This document shows positions 25,770 through 36,978 of a stretch of 64,000 nucleotides of DNA, one piece after another. Below the pieces are notes generated by a model. It had not been told where the DNA came from. It ran no database searches and saw only the letters and a list, made by a program, of their open reading frames with translations. Location: the NCBI RefSeq assembly GCF_001039355.2, contig NW_019776179.1:164927-228926 (forward strand), written 5' to 3'. How positions within the stretch are numbered: position 1 is the first letter of the stretch; each line of letters starts with the position of its first letter. The DNA comes from Lingula anatina. Lineage: Eukaryota > Brachiopoda > Lingulata > Lingulida > Lingulidae. The translations under genes and the position numbers were made by a program.

Positions 25770-28700
25770 CAAAATAAATTAGAATAACAAAATCTAAATA
25801 CTAAATTAAGTGTATTCATTTTAACTTGTGGCTCTTACATGTTTTTATTATGCTTGGTAGAACACTGGTCCATGCACAAGCCAAGTAAATGTAATATTAG
25901 TCAGAATGTTTTCATTTATGAGAGATCCAGATATTTGATTTACCTGTTGACTGGTTCGTCTGTTCATTCCGCCAGACTTGGTCACAACTGAATTACCTGT
26001 GCAGGTGTAGGTGAACAGGTAATTTCCTGGTTAGTATCTGGATCTATCAAATTTTTGAACAAAGGTGTTCTGCTCCAATGGATATAGATTTTCTTTGGTG
26101 ATTCAGTACGTATGCTTACATTTTCTTAATTTCTGACTAATCAACGCCTACCGTTTTCAAATTCTTATTTCGCATTTGCAATTTTTAAAAACTGTTGGAT
26201 TTAAGAATTATCTGGGTGGAGGTATTTGAAATAAAACATGATATAATTAATTTGTTAATCTTAAGTTTAAAAAAGGGGAAAGTATCTCTTAATTTCCAAC
26301 ACCTTGAATGCTGGTAGTTTCTCAAAGTTGAATTCCAATTGTATTGTTACTGTTTATATTGTTTTTATCCATTTATTCTGACTTTCGATTGAAAAAACCA
26401 ACTATATTCAAGTCTTATTTGTATGTATATGTCCATTATATATATCATGCATTTGTATTTATATACCCAATATTCAAAAGCACAACGAAGCTCTGTTTTT
26501 GCTCAAAAGTAAATAAGATAAGTCCATATAGGACTGAAAATTTTCATTTATTAATGACGAAAATAAGATACAAAGTTACAAAACTGGGGGGATAATATAA
26601 CATCCCCCAAACTATATAACTGCCATAACATAAAATTAATAAATTAGGTTAATAAGTGCAAACAAGATTATTTAAGAAAAATATGAGAAACCACAACAGC
26701 TATTGGAACAAAAAATTGGCTCAAATGAAAACAAAGGCCAAAAGATGTGAGAGCTCACATTCCCGCCAACCTTATTACCAGTAAGGTTTGTATTCGTATT
26801 CAAGTTCAATGTGAAAACCATTCTTCAGTGTAAAAAACACGGCGAGCATTTCACTAAACTTTCGGTTTCAAGTAAGATTCAATCGGCTTCAGGCGCCTTT
26901 TGTTCTCTTCCATACTGAACTTCTTATGTTGATACAGCACATTGGTGAGCTGGAAAATCTTGTCAATGTTTTCAAATATAGCAAGAGCCGTAGTTTTGAT
27001 AGGAGCGTCTCCCCAGCGGTTGTAAAAGATGCCGCCAGCGTGATCGATATAATTTAGGTACGCCTTCACATCCTGGCGACGCCAGAAACTGAACCGTGAT
27101 ATTTCAAAGTTGTTAAACAGACTCCAGTTTTCTGGCAAGCGCTCAAGGAATGTTGGTGTTAGTTGGTGTTGGTGAACATACTTTGTGGAATTTCCTCTTA
27201 GGCCAGCTATACAGTCCGGTTTGAACTCAAATACGAGCCTGATGTATGCATAAGTCAGATCACGATCCCGCATAAACTGAAATACGTCATACGTGACGTC
27301 ATTTAGGAGTTTCGAGTCATCATCAAGGCGCCAATACCATTCTATTGGTTGTAAAATTGGTTGCTGGGAGACGAGAACGCTTTGAAATCTACACATGTGG
27401 CGGTACCCCATTCTGGCAAACCCACACGTGTGCAACCAGTCCTCTGCTGGCATTCTGATCCACTCCGGTATGATAAATTCCACGATTTGGAAAAATACAT
27501 TTGACGTCGTCCATGATTTTATGTCTTGTTTATGACTTTCTAACAGGTCGGGCTCATGAAATATCACAATGGGATACTGGAAGCGATTATTGAAAAATTT
27601 ATCGACGCTCTGTATTGCACCACGGAATCTACGTATATGTATGCGTTGTGTGTTCAGAAGATAATAGATCGTTGCCTTGGGTTTGTCGCTCGGCCATTCT
27701 TCCAACATCTCCATAAAGCGTTCATATTCTCTGTTGCTGAACTCTGCCTGCTTGGCGGTAATTTGTAACGCCGTGGAGGTTTGAACAGGGGCGGGTTGTT
27801 GCTGTTGCTGATACACTGGCTGCTGCAGTTGCTGCGGTTGCGTTTGCTGATAACCGTGTTGTGGAACTTGCAGTTGCATCACGTGCGGATGCTGTAGCAT
27901 CGGCTGCTGCTGTTGTTGCGCAAGATGTTGCTGTTGTTGGTGTTGTCGTCGAACTGGAAGTTCGGGCTGGAGAGGCTGGTAGACCGGGTTGAACTGGCCC
28001 TCTGACTGTTGCTGGCCCTCATTCCCCATTATCGGCACTCCTGCAGGGTCCCCTTGGTTGACTTTACCCAGCGGGGATTCTCGGTGACCAGCGTCCATGT
28101 CAACTCCATCTTTTGGTGGCGGCCGCGTGGAGGGCTCTTCTTGTTCCACGTTGTAATCGTCGTTCTCGGCTGCCTGGCGCTCCAGGAGGCTTTCTCTTTC
28201 AGCCTCTAAGTATTCTGTTCTGTGCATCTTTTGGTTCATCGTCCTGATTTTGTGGATGACAAACGCGAGCGCAGTTATGAAGAAGAAAATGAAGACGATG
28301 GTGTACCATCTATACCGCATAAGACTGCGCATGCGGGGTATCTGAAGCAAAAAAATAATTATAATTCCGGGTTGAACTATTGCAATGGAATCACAAAGCA
28401 AGCTTATATTTTTTCTTATATGTTTTCACTAGGAACACATAGCGGAAAAGGCAGAAGGGGTCTGTGTGAAAAATTTAAAGTTGCAAGAATAAAGCGCGTG
28501 TAAAACGAAAATTTGATCACAGGGTTATGTCTCTTAATACATTTGGGCAGTTTCATAATTCACCCCCAGGTCTTATTTAATAGGCCTATATTCAGATCCA
28601 TGAGAAATCAGACATCAGAAATATGCAAAATGTAACAAAAAAATCGGTGCAAATCATAAGACTCAAATCAATATTTAATTCATGAATCACTGGCATATAT

Positions 28701-29165
28701 GTTATGAAATATTTTGCAGGTCGAGTATTCGTTCAATTACATCAAGCACCCGTGAGTAAGCGGGGCAATACAATGTAAATCATTTTGCTGTATGATTTAG
28801 TGGAACAGAATTTGACTGTCAACATCCTTTGTTAACTATTCAGGTTGTAATGGTTTCAACTTGTTTGCAGTAAATTGAATTGAATTTCTGATAAATTGAT
28901 ATTCCTTCTTTAAATTTGTTGTTATGATGGCTTACTCCGTGATCTTAGTAATGTTTGTGCGACATTTTCTTGAAAAAGTGTGATAAAAACAACATCTTTA
29001 TATAATTGTTCATGGCGGCGGTTCAGCCCATTTGTGACTTGCCTTATTTACCATAGGGCAATGTTGGGGTACTCTAAACTGGGCTTTATGAAAAAGAGAG
29101 GTCCAGCAAACTATTGGAAAAACTGAGATAGATTTACAGGATGACACTGGCATTTTGAACAATTG

Positions 29166-29201
<36 letters not shown>

Positions 29202-32200
29202 AGAAATTTGTGAAATGAACAATTGATTAGCAAAAGGAGTTCAAATACTTTTACTTGAAGTTAGAACATGAAGTAACAATAATTATGATAAATACACTAA
29301 TGATCTGGTTGAATGTTGTATTTGTCTTACTTATTGAAGTTATATTGAGACATGCCATTTTAGGTTTGACCTTGTTTTAAGTTTAACCTTAAGACATTAT
29401 CTAATTCTGCGCCATGCAATCCGTAAATCTGATCACATATATTATTAAGAGGCCTCATCATCTGTACGTAAAATTTGAGAGAAATGACATTTCAGGTATT
29501 TTTTATTTAACTGTTTTAATTACGTTCGTGCCCATTTGACTTAAACACTTAGTTCCTTTACCTTTGTTCAGTTGAATCCCACAGTAAAATGATTGCCTTT
29601 TGACCAAATTGCTTAATAAATAATTTCTTTCTATGAAAATTATAGTTGGACGTATTTAAGACCATTTTGATCCCAGTTCGAGACTAACTTTGACCGCATT
29701 CTCAACGGATTGAGCCAGGCTGCGGGGTACAGTAATTAAATCTCGGCTCCGTTCGCCATGCGGAAGCTACCTGAGAAATATTAAGTGCGCATGCTCATCA
29801 GTTAAACTCGTGGTGAAGAAAGCATGGCGGCTGAAGGCGATCGAAAGAAAAAAAGCTCTTCTGTTCTATTATCTTTCAAAACAGAGACGAAAAAAGAATG
29901 AATTGGCCCGTAGAGCAGCAATAAATCGACTACCTACGGAGATAATATCACCAGAGATATTCACGGAGATATTCATGTTCGGAGCCGAGATTTAATTACT
30001 GTACCCCGCAGGGACGACGTGTGGGGAGGCGTGTGAGAGGCGGAGAGACTATTAAAAGATTAGGCGGTTTTTCTTTCATGTACGTCCGCCATTTTTAGTT
30101 CTCAGGATTTGTAAAGCCTGGCTCAATTCGTTGAGAATGCGGTCTTTGACACACAAACATGACCTTGGCCTCTTATGATCAACAAATTACTCTCGTTTTT
30201 ATTTCACGACTTTAATCTTGTACATTTTGATTTCTTTAGTTCGACTGTTATAGGATCAGAAATGCCACTTTTGTAGGTGTTTGGCTGCAAATTTGACCTT
30301 GACATACATTATTTTACCCTTGGTCAGTTAAATGCAACATTCACAAAGGTGGTCTCTGGTATGCAGTTCTCAGTAGGAGCTATAGAAATCATAAAAAGTT
30401 CATTTTTGAAAGAATTAAGAAAGTTGATGCTATATTTTAAGCTATTTTGGTCCCTTCTCGAGAATGACCTTGGCATTTAGGCACGACCTTGACCTCTGAC
30501 GACTTCCAACCTTTTTGCCAATGAATGGCCATGCCTTTGAACATTATAAATGATACCTCTCACAAGTTTCTAAGTTACCCAGTTTTCATGATATGCCAAC
30601 TTAAACACCCTCTCCTATGCATTTTGGTACTTTGTCATGGTGGATTCCGGTGGGAAAATTTCTGGGTTATATTGGCCCAAAACTAGACCGGATTCAGTTG
30701 AGAAACCTTTGTTAACATTTTTCCAACTTCAGTGGGATAATTTCGTTGGTTCACTGCACTAAGATATTAACAAGCTGGGTAACCAAATGAATTATAAAGA
30801 CAGACTGGTTGCTTTAAACTTGCTGCCTTTAGCTTATAGAAGAGAAATTTTAGACGTTACCTTCCTGCATAGTTGTTTTATTGGCAGGGCTGACCTTGAT
30901 CCTACGAAGTATTTGTATTTTAGAGAAAGAAGGGGAGATCATTTTATCATCCACAGCCAACTTCTGTAGAACCGAAACGTTTTGCCGGTCTTTTTTCAAT
31001 CGCGTTGTTCCCATCTGGAACGCGCTTCCCATTTGCACACGTTCAGGGGTTGGCAGATCAATGTTTAGACGATCCGTCAGAGAGCACTATGGTACTCTTC
31101 TGGTGGAGCGCTTTGACCCCGAGAACGTTTGCACTTGGGTGGGTCTTTGCAGATGTACGCATTGTCGTTTTTAGATGTACACATTGTCGTTTTTAGTACT
31201 AAAGTAGAGTTTTTTATCATTTGTATATCATTGGGGGTGTCCATTCATGGGCCATTGACCCTTTAGGCAAACCCTTTTGGGTACAATCTTATTTTTGCAT
31301 TATTTTAAAGTGACGTCGTACTATTACTTGTTAGTTGTTTTATTATTCTCTTTTAAAATTCTTGTATATAATCTTGTATCCAATAAAGTCATTCAAATCA
31401 AATCAAGCTCTTAAATCATTTTAGTTAAAGGATTTGTTTCAGTCGTTCCCAAACGTCATTTCGCAAAGGATGTTTGACAACACGAAAGCAGCGTTGTACA
31501 TTAATGAATAAGACATGAAGCAGTAAACCACAACTTGCATGTAAAACGGGAAATCTTGCAAGGCATCAGGATGCCTGATTCTTTACCATCTAATTATGTG
31601 AAGCTTTCCTCGCATTACATCTATGTACGTTCGTACAGTTGTTTATTCATTAAAAAATGATAGACATATATAATGATACTTCAATGTTAACAGGTGAGAC
31701 TATTCATAAACTACCAATACCTTCCGTGGGCGACGAACGTAAATAAGTACCACATGAATCAACTAAGAATGTCCACTCCCCCTGAATAGGTTGATACTCT
31801 ACGGTGACTCCCCGATACAAGAGAGCAGGACCCTGGGTTAATAGAGGCTGGGGAGAGGGTAGGGGTAAATGTCCATCGTGTATAATGATCGATTCTACAA
31901 AATCTATGCTCCCCAGTGCATTTCGAACTTCTGTCGTCCATTCCCACGCATTCATTTCACCAAGATTCCAGCTTCAAAATATTTTATCTCACCCATATAA
32001 AAATTAAGAAATACGAAATTAGCAGTAAAACGTGTCATTTTAATGTAGAAATATGAAAGACTCAATATCATTTAAAATATACGTTACAGTATTATTTTGA
32101 AAATCGGCAGCATATCTTGGCAACTACATGTAAATTAATCATGTCACCATTACGAAACAAAATAAAAACTTGTTCCGATCATTTAAAAGATCAAAATATT

Positions 32201-32299
32201 GTTAAAACGTCTAGCAATAGCAAAAAGTTCAACACGTTCATCAATGAAGAAGGACAGTTTAGTAAGAAGTGGATACACTCAGATTCACATAATGGGCAG

Positions 32300-32331
<32 letters not shown>

Positions 32332-33175
32332 TAGCTAATTTTTTGTATCGATCGGTTTCTATTCGAAGTGGGGCCACCCCACACCTTACTTTAGCAAGTG
32401 CCTTTTGTTGTTTAATTGACAAGGATGTTTTTCGACATAACTTATAACTTCTTAGCTTTGTTTTAATAATTTAAACAATCTGAGTTTGTCGCCACCACCG
32501 TTGTCGTCCCATAGCTTTGCAAACCAGTCAGAGCAGCGTTCTGCTGCGGCACACTTTAATCTAGCCAAGTGATTAACTTGATTAGCAGTCAAGTGATATT
32601 AGCTCCAAGGTCATTACAATTACTTGTCACTCTAGTTATCTAATTTTTATCATAATTAGGTACTTTTTAAATCCATAAAGACTATTTTGGTCTTCTTTTA
32701 TCCTTGTTAACTAGTTTGCACCGTAGGCTTGTTACGTTGGCTAATTGTTTTTTTTTCTAGTTGTGTGACCTACCCCATTTTAAAACGGTTGGCAATAGGC
32801 GACTCATATCTACCAACACCAAGAAATTACTAACATGTTCTGTTACCACACCAAGATTTACCACAATGGACACTCCTGTCATAATTTTATGACGTTGATA
32901 GTGATGATACGTGTAATCAAGTGACTACACATGAGTACTCAAGCACGCCACCCCTCTCTATCTCTTTCACACAGACACACACACACACACACGCACACAC
33001 GCATGCACACACGCGACCATATGTACACACACTCTCTCACAAACGCGCACACACACACATACACACTCTCCATCTCCCCTCTATTTCTCTCTCACACACA
33101 CACTCACACACACACACACATGCACACACGCACACACATTTACACACTCTCTCACACGCACGCGCACATACTCTC

Positions 33176-33207
<32 letters not shown>

Positions 33208-33735
33208 AACATGATATATCTAACTGGTCTCAAAGATAATTAACTGTTAGGCAAACCCTGCCATCTGCCTCTACCATAGTCATCTATCTGGCTGCATACA
33301 GGCAAAGAAAATAACTGAATAAACAAAGACATCAATTATGACATACCTCTAACGCGGTCCACATGGCTCTATGAACTTTCTCCATGAGCTGCTACTATTT
33401 TGGGCCACAGGTTCTCCGAATAAAAGGGGTCAAATATAGTAACGTGGCAGTTTGAAAGTTATCTATCATTCAAGGACCAGAATGAAGTAGTTGAGTTATA
33501 CCTGATACGGGTTTTGCATGCCTGACAGAGGCTACGCAGCAATATGACTGATGAATATTCCAAATAATTTCTCATATACAGGAACGGAATACATGTACAA
33601 AACATTTTGCTTGTAGTCTAGCCTCAGCCATCATGAAGAATATTCATGTACAATGTACGTGTTCCAAGTTCGTATAATTTACACACGTTTTTCTACTTGA
33701 CGGACTTCATTTACATGCATGGTTGATATACGTGC

Positions 33736-33799
<64 letters not shown>

Positions 33800-35919
33800 C
33801 AAAAGAAATTAGAACAACAAAATCTAAATACTAAATTAAGTGTATTCATTTTAACTTGTGGCTCTTACATGTTTTTATTATGCTTGGTAGAACACTGGTC
33901 CATGCACAAGCCAAGTAAATGTAATATTAGTCAGAATGTTTTCATTTATGATAGATCCAGATATCTGATTTACCTGTTGACTGTTTCGTCTGTTCACTCT
34001 GACAGACTTGGTCACAACTGAATTACCTGTGCAGGTGAAGGTGAACAGGTAATAACCTGGTAAATATCTGGATCTATCAAATTTCTTAACAAAGGTGTTC
34101 TGTTTAAATGGATTTAAATCTCGCCTACTGGTAGGTGGGGGCGGGGGGTGTTGGGCAATAATTTTTATAATCGATCTTATTGCAGCCACGGTTTTTTTCA
34201 ATGCAGGTGTTCTTGCCCAGTGACCACCCTATGACCTGGCTGTACGCTAAGATGTACTACAACAATGCTGACGCCACCTTCCATCAGGTTGTTACTCACC
34301 TGGGTGGGTGAACATTTGAATATTGGCGGTCACACATCGCAATGGCGGATCCAGGTGGTTCTTTGGGCCACTCATTTTAACACCCTCCCCTTAGTTTTGA
34401 AGGTGCCCCCTGCTCTCTCCAACCCCCCCCCCCCCCTGCCAAAAAAAATCAGAACAAGCTAAAAGAGACAAAACCAAGTAATTTTCCATCCTCGTAGCCT
34501 GCATGTAGAAAATTTTGTTTTCCTCCCAATCCCAGACCTCTGGATCCGTCAGTACATCCAAAGCCAAACACAACTTTACCCACCACGAAAAGTCTCACAA
34601 ACGTTTAAGCACATTCGAATAAACCTTAATGTAGAAATACGTTTAACTTCTTGAAAGTATATCGGCGGTGATTTGAGAGTCTCAATGCTTGAATTAGGAA
34701 ACAGCTGTTTAATAACGTTTCTGTAATATAACGTTAAGCTTTTATTTTAAGTCGATTCAATGTGTCAGTTCGATTTGTTTTTTGTCTGAATTTAGGGTTC
34801 ACGCATCTTTTGATCGAAGGCGTTGCCTTGGCGACCCACAGGAACCTTTCTCCTTCTCACCCGATCTTCAGACTGCTGGCACCGCACTTTCTCTATCTTA
34901 TCGCCATCAACGAGTAAGGAAATTGATTGATTGATTTTGGATTCATAATTTCGCATCACTGAATATGCAGTTTACCTTTATATTCGGAAGTTTGCTCCCT
35001 TTCATTTCGTTCTTCTGTATTTTTGACTATTAAAGGATATATTGTTTATGCCAAATGTATAGTATAGTATAGTATAGTATAGTATAGTATAGTATAGTAT
35101 AGTATAGTATAGTATAGTATAGTATAGTATAGTATAGTATAGTATAGTACATGTATTTCCATTCACAATTGCCATGCCTTCACCTTGGGTCCTACCTCCT
35201 CTCACTGTATGTGTCCTATTTTTTTTTTTTTTTTTTTTTTTTTTTGCAGTATATAATAAATGCGATTGCTTTGTGACCTAAACAGCGAGTGCTCCTATTA
35301 TTTTTCAGCCTTGCAGTTAGTTCGTTGGTCAGCGAGAACGGCTGGGTGGATAAAACTATGAGCAGTGGGCGATTGGGCATGTTTGATGTCGTCGCAAAAG
35401 CGTAAGTTGCAATATGAGAGAGACAGAGAGAGAGAGAGAGAGCACAGCTCAGTTCCCTGAAAAAGTCCAGGAGAGATAGGCGCTGGCGAATCAACGTTCA
35501 TACCACCTTTGCGTCAGTGTTCAGGGCTCCGTAACTCGAAAGCATCGCAAATTGCGACCGAGTGCAAGCGCCTCTATCCCATAACTCAGGATTTACTCGC
35601 TCCATATAATAGCTTCGAAATAAAAGGTGATATCGCTATCGCAATTCGCGATGCTTTCGAGTTACGGAGCCCAGTATGTGATTATAATTTTTCATTCTTA
35701 AATTTGTTTTAAACAACATCTGGATGTATTTACATAAACAATTGCATTATTATACATGTATACTGTGCAATCATTTTACAGGATTGTGGACTGGCGACTG
35801 GACATCGATGGCACTCTGCCGAAACATTTGGAGGCACGAGGAGTAAGTGACGAGGAATTTTTCCCAACAAGAAAATTGTTTTTCCCGCCGTGTGTTTGTT
35901 TGTTCTTTTTTAAATGTAT

Positions 35920-35954
<35 letters not shown>

Positions 35955-36938
35955 TTCACTGTAGCTAGCCTAACTCAAAAAGTTTGGTTAACTTTTTCTG
36001 AGTAAGACAGAAATGGGCTTTAATGTGACAAGATTTACTGGAACCAAGAATTCTTAAAGAATTCTTCACCATTGCAAGATAAGACTAATGACCAGAACCG
36101 TGTGCAATGGATGTCCCTCAACTACCACAATTTATCAGTTCTCCAAGGGCTTTCCCAGTTGCTAGATTAAATTGAATAGATGAAAAACGTCCACGCCTCA
36201 AAGTTTAAGTTCCCTAACACTTTTCATCGGGACTTTAATTTGACTGAACACGACAGATAAGTATTGCCTTAATGGTTTTGAAGTTGTGATTCAGTAGCTT
36301 TAATTAATTACTACCAGTAGGCCATGGGCTTCTGGGTTCCCCAGAACGCACTGTTAGCGTGAAACGCTCCTTTTATTACTTTCACCCTCCTTCAGAATGT
36401 GAACAGTGCAGGGCTCCCCGTTTTCATTTACACATTACACTACACTAAACTGTTTTTTTTTTTTTTTTTTTTTTTTGTTTTTTTTCAATTCTCCATTAAT
36501 CAAATGTATCGGTAATTTAGCCCACAGTATTCAACAATGCAATAGTACATTAAGAATTTGTAAATTACTGTGTTCCTGTCAACCCGATATTCATAATATT
36601 TCTTATTCTGTCTAACAGCTACTGGATGAAAATGTGCTTCCAAACTTTTACTACCGCGAGGATGCCCTGCCTTTGTATTGGATTATCAAGAAGTATGTCA
36701 GCCAGATCATAAACCATTTCTATGGTAAGTTCCTGACGTGTGTACAACGCATTGTAAAGGAAGGTACAGATATACTTAATATGATAGTTTCTAATTTGTT
36801 TCTCAAATCAAACTTTATCTTCTTCTCACCTACTCATCTACCTACCCCCTGTATATGCACGCGCGCGTTTTCAAATTCCTTGTGTGGTAGTTTAACTGTC
36901 GTAATTGAGATTGCATTCACATAAGTCTTTTATACCCG

Positions 36939-36978
<40 letters not shown>

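Larger units (their letters stand above)
11476..34117. repeat. three-unit tandem array of GT15 gene units inside lipoxygenase intron 6
   Basis: Unit 1 is about 11476-20240, unit 2 about 20241-26311, unit 3 about 26312-34117. Each starts with the block CTCAAAGTTAAATTCCAATT (or a close variant), then the 3' flank and the antisense GT15 gene, a long upstream stretch, a CA/CT microsatellite, a TA microsatellite and a 129-bp palindromic element. Unit 2 lacks about 1 kb present in the others (corresponding to 15672-16665). Unit 3 has two extra insertions. Unit 3 stops matching shortly after 34100 and gives way to ordinary intron sequence before exon 7. Boundaries are by eye to within tens of bases. 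Confidence 0.85.

Noticed and set aside
28333-28401. A 23-residue N-terminal extension for GT15 copy 3
   Set aside because: It reads through the intron and acceptor, starts at a non-ATG codon and is not shared by the other copies.
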